Source: an archaeon (GTDB lineage: Archaea; Asgardarchaeota; Thorarchaeia; Thorarchaeales; Thorarchaeaceae). From it: a stretch of DNA of 64,000 nt. The stretch spans positions 1 through 64,000 of the forward strand of contig JAJRWI010000042.1 in assembly GCA_024276825.1 (NCBI GenBank). The letters run 5' to 3'. Shown here one piece after another: positions 47,576-56,396 of the stretch. The notes beneath the pieces are model-generated. The model worked only from the letters and a program-made list of their open reading frames with translations. It ran no database searches and was not told the DNA's origin. Numbering within the stretch: position 1 is the stretch's first letter; each line of letters opens with the position of its first letter. The position numbers and the translations under genes were made by a program.

Positions 47576-47945
47576 CTTGGAGTTCTTGCCAGAGGCTTTC
47601 CTCGACTTCTGCCAAAGACTATTGGAGAATAAGGATACTTTCGAGAATGAACCACTTTTTAGAACAATAATCAACAGATGCTATGTTGCTGTATATGTCA
47701 CTCTGAAGACAGAGTTATTAAAGAGGGGATATCAGTATTCTGATAATTATAAAGATTACAAGAAAGTTGAACGTGATGTCCGACGCGAATTCAAACGAAA
47801 TGGAAAGTGTATTCAAGATCAATTATCAACTCTTAGAGAGGCCAGAAAAAAAGTAGATTATGATTACCCATTTCCAGACCACCTTGATAGAATATATGTA
47901 GACTATTGCTTAAGTATTTCCCAAAAAATCTTGGCCAAAATCTAA
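47568..47945 (+). CDS. HEPN-domain-like protein
   Basis: 125 residues from ATG at 47568. The helical pattern matches HEPN: a helix with NRCYVAVYVTLKTELLKRG, then a C-terminal LREARKKVDYDYPFPDHLDR, in which the R and the conserved DYD fit the HEPN consensus LRxxRxxADYD. HEPN proteins are often RNases or the killer half of toxin-antitoxin pairs; the classical RxxxxH active-site motif is not evident, so it may be a non-catalytic partner. Third gene of a three-gene operon with unknown partners. Confidence 0.6.
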   Translation: MSNLEFLPEAFLDFCQRLLENKDTFENEPLFRTIINRCYVAVYVTLKTELLKRGYQYSDNYKDYKKVERDVRREFKRNGKCIQDQLSTLREARKKVDYDYPFPDHLDRIYVDYCLSISQKILAKI

Positions 47946-48098
47946 TTCTTGTGAGTTCTATTATTGAAAATGCTCCTGTTGTTCAATAATAAATTGCATG
48001 GGACTAATTTGGTGTTTTGCCACTTTCTTTTTGAGTCAGTTTGATGTGAAGCGAAAAGTCATTAGACTAGACCCTATCATATTTGCGCGCTGATAATC

Positions 48099-48740
48099 AT
48101 GCCGACATTTGAGAATGAGTGGATCAGTCCTATTCTTGAGGTATTCAAGAGAGAGAAGATAACAGGTCAATATACGATAGTTCTTGGGCTGAACCCCTTG
48201 GGGCAGGCGGTGTGCAGAAGCATCTATGATGAGAGGACCTTTGAAACTGTGCTAGTCTTCAACTCACCATCATTCTCCACATGGAACAGATATCCAGCGG
48301 GACTAAAGGCGCCTGTCATACCAGTCCATGGAATGGTGAATGATGACTTAATGATGATCTGGGGAGACATCTTTGTGAAAGATTATGAGTGGGTGACGGA
48401 TTTATTATTCTATATTCGAGGCAATGTTCCAACGAGGTTCATTCTTGCATTCATGAGCCATGATGGCCCCACATGTGGCGTTGCGATATCAAAGAAGGGG
48501 AACAGGTTGCTAGACAGAATGGGCGTGCAGCCAGGATATTCTGACTTTTATGATGGCCTTATAGCACCATTGATGAGTGTGGGACAAGTGGCAGGCCTTG
48601 ACCCAGTTGTGATATTTCTGGAACAATATCCAGGACAAGAGATCATATATCAAATCGACGATATAGCGGTGGGAAATGTCGATATCGAGAGAATCAGAGA
48701 ATATCTCAATAGCGGCTTGGATTTAAAGCTTGATGACTGA
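48099..48740 (+). CDS. PAC2-like (proteasome-assembly-chaperone family) protein
   Basis: 213 residues. The C-terminal half (FYDGLIAPLMSVGQVAGLDP, then VVIFLEQYPG) resembles the archaeal PAC2 family (COG1938/2047) that is linked to proteasome assembly. The N-terminal half (TIVLGLNPLGQAVCRSIY) is a Rossmann-like start. The match is by pattern only. No membrane segment. It ends five bases from the convergent next gene. Confidence 0.5.
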   Translation: MPTFENEWISPILEVFKREKITGQYTIVLGLNPLGQAVCRSIYDERTFETVLVFNSPSFSTWNRYPAGLKAPVIPVHGMVNDDLMMIWGDIFVKDYEWVTDLLFYIRGNVPTRFILAFMSHDGPTCGVAISKKGNRLLDRMGVQPGYSDFYDGLIAPLMSVGQVAGLDPVVIFLEQYPGQEIIYQIDDIAVGNVDIERIREYLNSGLDLKLDD

Positions 48741-48745
48741 TAGGA

Positions 48746-49534
48746 TCATTTAGATGGAGAAGTCTGACCGTATCCAGTTCGGTCAAAAGTGGTCTCATCG
48801 CACTTCTCACAAAAATGATCTGATTCGTGTTCATGAGCAAGTTGTTGGTCGCATTCTGGGCACATCAGAGCGCGGGTTGTCTTTACATTAACAATTTTGC
48901 CACAGGAAATACAGGCCCACAGACCTGCCTGCAATAGCCGAATCTTGCGATAGATGGTTCGTGCCATTTCTTTTAGTGAAACAGGACAATCATCAGCGAC
49001 ACCTACAATACCATCTCTTGACCATTTACATATCAGCGAGACCAGAGTAGTGAGCAACTCAATCATTCGAGTGGTCGCAAGATCAATGTCATCAGATGTT
49101 TCACACTTGGTGTCCTTAATTGGCTGCTCGACTTCATTTAGTAGTTCAAGAAAGGACAGAAAGGCAGGGACTGGGAGCCTGTCCTTACCTTTGGCTTCGA
49201 CCATTCGTGCCATTACAGCAGACATCATCAGAGTCTGCGTGTAGTCCTCACGGAGAATGCGTTTTGCCTCCGCCACTATCTTTGTCGCGCTAAGCCTGTA
49301 TTCATCTGGGTCAAGTTTAAACTCTTCAGCAATTGCTCTTATTGCCTGTCGCAGGTCTTTACCCTCAAGCATTGCATCATTGACTTTGATTGCAATGTTT
49401 CTATAGGGCACACCTGTTTCATTAGAGATCAACTGCAGTATTTCACGAGCAGTAAGAGCCAATTGTATCATCATGTCCCGTGGTGGCATGTTCTTCTTGG
49501 GCACGAGGCATTTTAGGTTTATTGCAAATAACAT
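48746..49534 (-). CDS. Helical protein with C-terminal zinc ribbons, unknown
   Basis: 262 residues from ATG at 49534; internal ATGs at residues 16 and 21 are possible starts. The main body is helical (REILQLISNETGVPYRNIAI, RAIAEEFKLDPDEYRLSATK). The C-terminus carries three CxxC pairs, CISCGK, CPECDQQ and CEKCDET, forming one or two zinc ribbons. A nucleic-acid or protein-binding role is guessed. No family named. Confidence 0.65.
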   Translation of the reverse strand: MLFAINLKCLVPKKNMPPRDMMIQLALTAREILQLISNETGVPYRNIAIKVNDAMLEGKDLRQAIRAIAEEFKLDPDEYRLSATKIVAEAKRILREDYTQTLMMSAVMARMVEAKGKDRLPVPAFLSFLELLNEVEQPIKDTKCETSDDIDLATTRMIELLTTLVSLICKWSRDGIVGVADDCPVSLKEMARTIYRKIRLLQAGLWACISCGKIVNVKTTRALMCPECDQQLAHEHESDHFCEKCDETTFDRTGYGQTSPSK

Positions 49535-49585
49535 TCAGAGGGAAACACCAATTAGGAACAGTGTTATTCTCTACTTGGTGGCAAT

Positions 49586-50131
49586 ATGTTCCTCTCCGAT
49601 AATGATATGAAGAAAGCCATGGATAGCGGTGAGATAAAGATAGACCCATTCATTCCTGAGGCCATAGGGCCATGCAGCATCGATCTCAGACTAGACAGCG
49701 TATTTCGAGTCTATGATCCGGGACCACCAGTGGACTTAAGGAATGAGAAAGATCTTACGAGGGGAACACGTTTGGTAGATACCGAGGGAGATCCATTTCT
49801 GATTCTCCCAGGTCAATTCATCCTCGGACAGACTATAGAGAAGATCTCGGTGGCACCCTCTTATGCGGGTCTACTTGAGGGAAAGTCAAGCGTGGCGCGT
49901 CTAGGAATAATCGTTCACTCAGCAGGACTTGTTAATCCAGGGACGGGAATGAAAAAGCCGGGTAAGTTGACTTTGGAAATCTATTGTATGAATCTCAGTC
50001 CTGTCTACTTGTATCCAGAAATGCAGATTGTGCAGATCATGTTTGTCCCGCTTTCCAGCCCATCGGGCATGGGATATGATGAGAGAGAAAGCAGTCTTTA
50101 TGTCGGTCAGGAGAGGCCAGAGGTTCGCTAG
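49586..50131 (+). CDS. dcd: dCTP deaminase / dUTPase-type protein
   Basis: 181 residues. Conserved motifs: GPCSIDLRLDSVFRVYD, FILGQTIEKISVAPSYAG, EGKSSVARLGIIVHSAG (nucleotide-binding and catalytic region) and GKLTLEIYCMN. It deaminates dCTP to dUTP, possibly also cleaving dUTP in the archaeal bifunctional type. GGTGG lies upstream of the ATG. Confidence 0.85.
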   Translation: MFLSDNDMKKAMDSGEIKIDPFIPEAIGPCSIDLRLDSVFRVYDPGPPVDLRNEKDLTRGTRLVDTEGDPFLILPGQFILGQTIEKISVAPSYAGLLEGKSSVARLGIIVHSAGLVNPGTGMKKPGKLTLEIYCMNLSPVYLYPEMQIVQIMFVPLSSPSGMGYDERESSLYVGQERPEVR

Positions 50132-50224
50132 AAAAATATGTGCGATACGGAGATTATTTAAACAAGTGACTTGTCAGCGGGCTTGTTCACCATTAGCTCC
50201 TTCCCAGTCCAGGCGGTCACATGA

Positions 50225-51232
50225 ATGAAAGAGTATGATGTTATACTTGCAAGTGGTGCTGAGCAGCTGAAAAAAAGATTTGAAAAACTTGGCTATCGCG
50301 TATTCACCTGTGAGATGAACTATGATGGGCGTCGAATGTTCCCCAATGCAGACATTTACGTTAGAATTGCAGATGTGGAAAAACTCTCAGGAAGAAAAGT
50401 CATTGTAGTCCAAAGCTGCACGGGGTCTGGTCCTTCGGAGAGCGAGTTCTACACAACATCTGACAGAGTTGTGGAACTGCTGCTTATACTGAGTATTCTT
50501 AATGATCCAAAAGGTGTCAATGAGGTTGGACATAAGCAATACGAGAGTTTTGATATTGAACCGCCCAAGCAAGTTGATGTTGTTCTCACATTCCAGCCAT
50601 TTGCCCTGCAAGACAAGGCGTTCAAGACCGGTGAAGCGGTTTCCAGTAGGTGGGCACTTTATGCAATTGCTGATCAATGTGATAAAATATGGATTGTCAA
50701 TCCTCACGCTCCTGAGAGTATAGATTGGGTGAGGGAGCTGATAAAGAAGGACGAGCTTGAGATAATTGATGTCACCCCAGACTTGATTAAATTTGGTGCG
50801 GAGAAGTTCTGCTATGATGATTATGTTGTGGTCACCCCTGATGAGGGTGGTCAGGAGCGCTTTTCATGTGAGGGGTTTGGAAAGAAGAGAAGCAACTCAT
50901 ATGCGGTTGAGCTCTCTGGCGAACTGGATGTCAAGGGCAAGAATGTCATTGTGATCGATGATCTTACAAAGAGCGGAAGCACACTTCTCGAAACCAAGGA
51001 GAGGCTCCTTAATCTTGGAGCCAAGAGCGTAGGAATGGCAGTAGTTCATGTATTGCCACTCATTGAGAAGGGAGAACAGCTATTGGTCAATCTGATTGCA
51101 AAGAGTAAGGCCAGAATAGTCACCACCAACACTATCTATACACATGTGTTCTGTCAGGCATATCCCCATCTCTCATACAACATTGTTGACTCATTAGTCA
51201 AGATATTCAATGGCCAAAAGCAGGAGTCATGA
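50225..51232 (+). CDS. PRPP synthetase-like phosphoribosyltransferase
   Basis: 335 residues, similar in length to ribose-phosphate pyrophosphokinase. The PRPP loop is VIVIDDLTKSGSTLLETK. Earlier parts show RRMFPNADIYVRI, SCTGSGPSESE and LTFQPFALQDK, the two-domain layout of PRPP synthetase. Some regular signature residues are divergent, so it could be a paralogue with another role. It lies between nucleotide enzymes (dcd, nucleoside phosphorylase), which supports nucleotide metabolism. Confidence 0.72.
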   Translation: MKEYDVILASGAEQLKKRFEKLGYRVFTCEMNYDGRRMFPNADIYVRIADVEKLSGRKVIVVQSCTGSGPSESEFYTTSDRVVELLLILSILNDPKGVNEVGHKQYESFDIEPPKQVDVVLTFQPFALQDKAFKTGEAVSSRWALYAIADQCDKIWIVNPHAPESIDWVRELIKKDELEIIDVTPDLIKFGAEKFCYDDYVVVTPDEGGQERFSCEGFGKKRSNSYAVELSGELDVKGKNVIVIDDLTKSGSTLLETKERLLNLGAKSVGMAVVHVLPLIEKGEQLLVNLIAKSKARIVTTNTIYTHVFCQAYPHLSYNIVDSLVKIFNGQKQES

Positions 51233-51308
51233 TCGATCGGATAGCCAGTGAAAAGACATAATTGCATACTGGCCAGTCAATATTCATTGGAGAGAGTGGT
51301 GATTTATA

Positions 51309-52907
51309 GTGGTCAGACAATTAGCTCTAAAGTTCTTGTATCGGAATACTTCTTCTGGGATAAAGACTGCAAGCGATAACATGTCGCTTGCGATTGCATT
51401 TGCTCTTGTCGAGTCAAAGCGTGAAAGCAAGAAAATAACGGGAATGAGTTTCATCTCTCTACCATTCTGGGCAGTTCAGGTTTCTGAAGCAAGTTCCATT
51501 ATTTTGAATGCTTTTGGTGAAACTCAGAAACCATTCGAACTCACTGAGAACACAGCATTGGGATCAGTAAAGCGTTTGCTGAGTTCTGAAACAACAGATG
51601 CAAAGGCCATTCCTGAAGTTGTCAATAAGGCACTTCCACTTCTGGGCAAGATTGAGAAGAATGTGAAGTACATTAGAAATCTCGAGTCCCCGCACGAGCT
51701 TGCAGCATTGGGTTCAAACTTTGTTGAGATAGAGCCGGGTGTCTTTCCAAATCGCCTGGACACAAAACTCACATCGCAGGACGCATTGCAAATAAGTGAG
51801 GGATTTCAATCAATGGTGCAGACGGCCATTACAAAGATTGGAAGTCTGGAGGAGATTCAAAAGATTGCAAAAGACCAGTTAGAGGAAAGGCTTGTGACTC
51901 TTGAGAATGTGATTTTGTCAGAAAAGCAAAGGTGGGAGAAGAGGGCACGAACTCAAGAGGAGATTGAGGGATTAGAGATAGCTGAATTGACAGAAAAAAA
52001 GAGGGATCAACAGTACAAGATTGAAGAGAACTACAGGATTGCCAAACGTGTATTGACATCTGAATTTGCAAGAGATACGAGTGATCTAGAGATGTTTTTC
52101 TCGGGAATACTTGGAAGGATTCAAGAGGCTAGACTAGAAATAGGCCACAAGGCTGATGATTTCAAGGGTGCTGTTGAACTGTTCAAGCAACTGATCGAAG
52201 AACTCAACTCGCGAGTTCCCGAGTATAAGAAAGCAGTAGAGAAGATTCTTGAGAAGAGCGAGGAGATGCTTAACAAGTATCGTGAACTTGAACAAAATAT
52301 GGTGGCAGAGATGGAAGAGATTGCACGGTCGTTTGATTCTCAAATACGAGATAAGAAGCATAAACTTGTAGAGTTTAATATGGAGCGAAATAAGACTGAG
52401 ATAGAATTGGACGAGTTGCATGAACGAGTTGTTTCTGCAGTTAGGGGTATCCAAAGAGAATTACAGCGGCGATTGGATGAATTGCAGATGGAACTTAAAA
52501 GCATCAAAGAGTTCACATTCAGCAATGACCTAATCCCAAAGCTAGCACCTTTGACGATGGTAGATATTGAGATTGTAACGGTTGTCTTCAATAATGGTGA
52601 AGTTACTACATTCCCACCAATGTTAGCACCAAATGATCGCTTTGGAATACCACTAGAAACCAAGAGCCTGTCTGATGGTTTTAGCCAATATCTCAAGGAG
52701 TTAATCACCAGTATGAAGGGGAGCAGTCCAACATTCGAGAGGTCCTTGAAAATGGCAGTTGATTCTGCAAACCTGCTGAAGAAGGAAACTGGACTTGAAG
52801 AGCTAGCGAGTGGTCTTAATGAACTTCAGATGAGTCAACTATTGAAGGAGGGCGTGAGGGAGATGCTGATTGCAAGGTGGGAGGAATATGGAAAGATGGA
52901 GGAATAA
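51309..52907 (+). CDS. Large coiled-coil protein, unknown
   Basis: 532 residues from GTG at 51309. Residues about 170-390 are one long coiled coil (KDQLEERLVTLENVILSEKQ; EKILEKSEEMLNKYRELEQN; FNMERNKTEIELDELHERVV). The N-terminal third is more globular and beta-containing (ISLPFWAVQVSEAS) and the C-terminal part has a short beta region (DIEIVTVVFNNGEVTTFPPM). No membrane segment or Cys motif is seen. Role unknown; a scaffold or SMC-like accessory is a guess. Confidence 0.65.
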   Translation: MVRQLALKFLYRNTSSGIKTASDNMSLAIAFALVESKRESKKITGMSFISLPFWAVQVSEASSIILNAFGETQKPFELTENTALGSVKRLLSSETTDAKAIPEVVNKALPLLGKIEKNVKYIRNLESPHELAALGSNFVEIEPGVFPNRLDTKLTSQDALQISEGFQSMVQTAITKIGSLEEIQKIAKDQLEERLVTLENVILSEKQRWEKRARTQEEIEGLEIAELTEKKRDQQYKIEENYRIAKRVLTSEFARDTSDLEMFFSGILGRIQEARLEIGHKADDFKGAVELFKQLIEELNSRVPEYKKAVEKILEKSEEMLNKYRELEQNMVAEMEEIARSFDSQIRDKKHKLVEFNMERNKTEIELDELHERVVSAVRGIQRELQRRLDELQMELKSIKEFTFSNDLIPKLAPLTMVDIEIVTVVFNNGEVTTFPPMLAPNDRFGIPLETKSLSDGFSQYLKELITSMKGSSPTFERSLKMAVDSANLLKKETGLEELASGLNELQMSQLLKEGVREMLIARWEEYGKMEE

Positions 52908-52926
52908 GCTTGAAACGTTATGCTTC

Positions 52927-53154
52927 CTATTCAGTAATGTAGGGCTCTGCCTTGGATGTTGCAATCCAAGCCTTCTTTGAATGGCGCTCCACAAGTTTCT
53001 CCTTTTCCAGTCTGACCAGTGCAGAAACAACAGTATTCTGATCACATTCAATGCCTTTGTTCTTCAAGATCCTGGTCAGAGCTGAAGGTCTATGACTGTC
53101 CTTGATTATTAATTTCAGGACCTCGAGCTCAATCGATGAGAGTGATTCGACCAT
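52927..53154 (-). CDS. Small winged-helix protein
   Basis: 75 residues from ATG at 53154 (MVESLSSIELEVLKL) with GTGGT upstream; longer frames exist to 53235. The helix-turn-helix pattern (HRPSALTRILKNKGIECDQN, TVVSALVRLEKEKLVERHSK) is a typical MarR/ArsR-like wing region. Likely a DNA-binding regulator; targets unknown. Confidence 0.65.
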   Translation of the reverse strand: MVESLSSIELEVLKLIIKDSHRPSALTRILKNKGIECDQNTVVSALVRLEKEKLVERHSKKAWIATSKAEPYITE

Positions 53155-53280
53155 ATTTACCACTTTGTGAGGTTCCTCGAGAGATTCTTTTAAGCATATC
53201 TCTCTGGATAAAGCAATGTATGGCCTAATGCACAAGCAATTTATTCAGACCTTAGCGTAATCAAATGGGATGCAAGACTT

Positions 53281-54024
53281 ATGAGCGAAGAAAGAGAATA
53301 TCATATTGGAATTGCATTGGGTGAGATCCCACCGCTTGTTCTTCTTCCAGGCGATCCGGACAGGGCGCGAAAGATTGCCGAGAGTTTTTTTGAAAATGCC
53401 AGAGAGATCGCTAAGAACAGGGAATATTGGAGTTTCAAGGGCGAGTATAATGGAGTTCCAGTTGCAGTATGCTCTACGGGCATAGGATGTCCATCAGCAG
53501 CAATTGCGATTGAAGAGCTGATACATGTAGGATGCAAGGTCTTCATCCGTGTAGGAACAGCAGGTGCTATCAACAGCTCGATTCAAGCAGGCGACCTGGT
53601 CATATTCACGGGTTCGGTCCGGGAGGATGGCACATCTAAACAATATGTGCCGATCAACTTTCCAGCAGTGGCAGACTTCGAGGTAGTGGAGGCTCTGAGA
53701 AAAGCGGCAGAAGACAGAGGTCTCAAGCATCATGTGGGCATTGGGCACAGCAAGGATGCATTCTACAGTGAGCACTCGGATTATACGACCGATCCATCTG
53801 GCACAAAGAAAAGATGGAACATCCTCAAAAGGAGTGGTGTATTAGCAACTGAAATGGAAGCGGCATCACTCTTCATAATTGGTCAGCTTAGAGGAGTCAA
53901 GGTGGGCACTGTATGTACTGTCATTGGTGAGCCTGTTGAGAAAGAGGCCAAGATCACCTTCAAGCCACCGATTGACAACATGATTCTGACGGCTCTTGAT
54001 GCATTGATATCATTTAAAGTGTGA
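53281..54024 (+). CDS. udp: Nucleoside phosphorylase, uridine-phosphorylase type
   Basis: 247 residues. Signatures: VLLPGDPDRARKIAE (phosphate site), VCSTGIGCPSAAIAIEEL, FIRVGTAGAI, and ATEMEAASLFIIG (ribose site). It phosphorolyses uridine or a related nucleoside to base plus ribose-1-phosphate, for salvage. It could also act on purines, as in other archaeal members. Confidence 0.85.
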   Translation: MSEEREYHIGIALGEIPPLVLLPGDPDRARKIAESFFENAREIAKNREYWSFKGEYNGVPVAVCSTGIGCPSAAIAIEELIHVGCKVFIRVGTAGAINSSIQAGDLVIFTGSVREDGTSKQYVPINFPAVADFEVVEALRKAAEDRGLKHHVGIGHSKDAFYSEHSDYTTDPSGTKKRWNILKRSGVLATEMEAASLFIIGQLRGVKVGTVCTVIGEPVEKEAKITFKPPIDNMILTALDALISFKV

Positions 54025-54029
54025 GGAGG

Positions 54030-54839
54030 TCAGCTGATGCCTCCAAAGAACACCTTCTTTTGTACCTCCACTAGAATGCCTTCAGCCTCTGATGCTGAAA
54101 TGCCAAGCATCTGTGCCAGTTGATCTGAACTTGTTGCAACGAGCTCGGTCTCCGATGTGAAGCCAGCCTGAATGATCTTTTGAATTGTTGGTCCAGGTAT
54201 CCCAATCTCATTCAAAAAGTTCATGAGCTTCTGTTTGGCTGCCTCAGTGCTTGCAGGACGTGGCGGTGCTGGCGTGGTTGGTGGAGGAGTTGCGGGCTCA
54301 GCAGGTCTTTCAGTCTCAGGTTTGCCAGCTGGTTTCAGACCTTCCAATGCGGACTTCGTAGTAGTTTTCATGATACCATAGACAAATGATGGTCTGAGAA
54401 TAAATGCCCCAAATATCATGAATACTAGAATCATGGGGATTAGTATTATTGAATTGATAGTGACTCCGACGATTGTTCCACCAAGACCAGGACTTGGAAG
54501 AGCATTTTCAACGCCCACAGTAAACAGCTTGATAATGGAGTATCCGGTCATCTCTGCTGCGAAGAAAAGCCATAGCGGAGCGAAAAAGGCAAATCCACCA
54601 ACCTCAAAGAGAAGAAGCTCTCTGAGCATTTCGCGTTTCATGAACCTGACGATTATCAATGGGGCCACAAAGATAACTGCTGAAACTAGAAACCATAGAA
54701 CGTAGAGATTCCAAAGAGTGCCAAGAATCAGCGGGTCAGTCACACCAAAACCCAGTACGTTAATCACTGCAGCACCAATGAACATTATTCCCGGAATTAT
54801 TGCACCGAGCAGAACACCAAGACCGTATCTCAACCTCAT
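54030..54839 (-). CDS. Membrane protein with C-terminal helix-hairpin-helix domain
   Basis: About 269 residues from ATG at 54839 (MRLRYGLGVLLGAI); longer frames exist. Four or so hydrophobic segments follow (LGAIIPGIMFIGAAVINVLG, LVSAVIFVAPLIIV, GGFAFFAPLWLFFA, IILIPMILVFMIFG), then a Pro/Ala-rich linker with TPPPTTPAPPRPAS and a cytoplasmic HhH-type domain (FLNEIGIPGPTIQKIIQAGF, LGISASEAEGILVE). Unknown function; the tail may bind DNA or a partner. Confidence 0.65.
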   Translation of the reverse strand: MRLRYGLGVLLGAIIPGIMFIGAAVINVLGFGVTDPLILGTLWNLYVLWFLVSAVIFVAPLIIVRFMKREMLRELLLFEVGGFAFFAPLWLFFAAEMTGYSIIKLFTVGVENALPSPGLGGTIVGVTINSIILIPMILVFMIFGAFILRPSFVYGIMKTTTKSALEGLKPAGKPETERPAEPATPPPTTPAPPRPASTEAAKQKLMNFLNEIGIPGPTIQKIIQAGFTSETELVATSSDQLAQMLGISASEAEGILVEVQKKVFFGGIS

Positions 54840-54948
54840 CTCACCTTTGCGAATATGACATGAAACAATTGCATTACGGTCTTTTAGGTGTTTTCGATAC
54901 ATGAGAAAACAGTCATAAGAGTGAGCAAGATGAGTCATCAAGAAGAAA

Positions 54949-56031
54949 ATGAGACCTTTCTTTGTGATTGGCACCAGGCCCGAGATAATCAAGATGGCAC
55001 CACTTCTATGGTATTGCGATAAGATGGAGATAGACTACTTCTTTCTTCATACTGGACAACATTACTCGCAATTCATGAGTGATTCGTTCTTCAAGGACAT
55101 GAGTATTAGGAGCCCCGATAAGAATCTCAGTATAGGCTCAGGCACACAGGCAGAACAGACTGCCAGGGCCATGATTGGTATTGAGAAGGAGTTGATGGAA
55201 GATCAACCAGATGTGGTGCTTGTTCAGGGAGATACAAACGCTGTTCTTTCAGCCGCAATAGCCGCAGCAAAATTGCACATTCCAGTGGGGCATGTAGAAG
55301 CAGGTCTACGAAGTTATGATATCAGAATGCCAGAGGAACACAATCGACGGCTGACGGATCATGTATCCCAGTTTCTATTTGCCCCCACTAAGAAGTCAGC
55401 GGAAATCTTGAGGTCTGAAAATGTCTGGGGCGAGATTCATATCACAGGCAATACGATTATTGATGCCATGGAAGACAGACTGAAAATCGCTAAGAAACGA
55501 CCCCTCCCATATATCATCAAAGACCTGAAGAGCTTTGTTCTTTTGACCATGCATCGTGCTGAGAATGTGGATGACAAAGAAACGCTTACTGGGATTGTTG
55601 AGGGAGTATTATCATTAGATAGAAACATTGTCTTTCCAATCCATCCAAGAACAATCAAAAGGTTGAATGAGTTCAATCTGATAGACAGGTTCACTTCAAG
55701 AGGTTCTGTGCATCTTATTGAGCCTATAGGATATCTCGATTTTCTAAACATAATGTCAAGAAGCGAGTTCATCCTTACTGATTCAGGGGGGATTCAAGAA
55801 GAGGCCACTGCCCCATCCATGAATAAGAAGGTGTTCGTCATGAGAACCTCTACCGAGAGACCAGAGGCTGTTGACTCGGGCCATGCGACAGTTGTGGGGG
55901 TGGATCCCAATAGATTTCCAAGAATTATACTGGAAGAGGTTAAGAAAGGACTAGTTAGTGAACGTAAATGCCCTTATGGCAATGGCAGAGCTGCCGAACG
56001 AATTATGCAGATTCTTCTAAATAGATTATGA
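54949..56031 (+). CDS. wecB: UDP-N-acetylglucosamine 2-epimerase
   Basis: 360 residues, full length. Signatures: FVIGTRPEIIKMAPLLWYC, LVQGDTNAVLSAAIAA, HVEAGLRSYDIRMPEEHNRR and the later ILTDSGGIQEEATAPSM. It converts UDP-GlcNAc to UDP-ManNAc for surface glycans and may act with the nucleotidyltransferase at 21852. Confidence 0.92.
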   Translation: MRPFFVIGTRPEIIKMAPLLWYCDKMEIDYFFLHTGQHYSQFMSDSFFKDMSIRSPDKNLSIGSGTQAEQTARAMIGIEKELMEDQPDVVLVQGDTNAVLSAAIAAAKLHIPVGHVEAGLRSYDIRMPEEHNRRLTDHVSQFLFAPTKKSAEILRSENVWGEIHITGNTIIDAMEDRLKIAKKRPLPYIIKDLKSFVLLTMHRAENVDDKETLTGIVEGVLSLDRNIVFPIHPRTIKRLNEFNLIDRFTSRGSVHLIEPIGYLDFLNIMSRSEFILTDSGGIQEEATAPSMNKKVFVMRTSTERPEAVDSGHATVVGVDPNRFPRIILEEVKKGLVSERKCPYGNGRAAERIMQILLNRL

Positions 56032-56126
56032 ATTCGGGTCAAGTATTGTAATTTTGATGAAATCTTATTAGGTGGAGTCACAAGGGGAACATCAAGCAAT
56101 TCACATTGAACTAGGAGTACACACTG

Positions 56127-56297
56127 ATGTCATTCATTGTTAAGAAGAGTGTTCAAGAGTTTGCGAAAAAAAACAACATCAAAGTAAGTAAGGAGTTCTA
56201 CAAGGCATTGGACAAGGAGGTCGAATTGTTGCTAAGGAGAGCGAATAAGCGATGCCTTGAGAACAAAAGAAAGACATTGATGGCATACGATGTATAA
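56127..56297 (+). CDS. Minimal 56-residue histone-fold-like protein
   Basis: A small frame, MSFIVKKSVQEFAKKNNIKV at its start, then KEFYKALDKEVELLLRRANK and ENKRKTLMAYDV. It fits alpha 1, loop 1, alpha 2 and loop 2 (RKTL) of a histone fold, but ends where alpha 3 begins; this is the short histone-like type related to DUF1931 and bacterial one-domain histones. GGAG lies nine bases upstream and a hairpin terminator follows. It would probably dimerise and bind DNA or act as a transcription-factor-like subunit. Confidence 0.7.
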   Translation: MSFIVKKSVQEFAKKNNIKVSKEFYKALDKEVELLLRRANKRCLENKRKTLMAYDV

Positions 56298-56321
56298 CAA
56301 TATAGCCCCCAGCTATGATCC

Positions 56322-56357
56322 CCGGAGACCGCATTTAGCTGCAGTCTCCGGTTTTTT
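56322..56357 (+). terminator. Hairpin terminator after the small histone-like gene
   Basis: ccggagac (56322-56329) pairs with gtctccgg (56344-56351), with a T7 run overlapping and following the stem. Confidence 0.75.
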
Positions 56358-56396
56358 CAATTGTTTTCTGGCATTTCGTGAGATTGCTCGTTGGTC

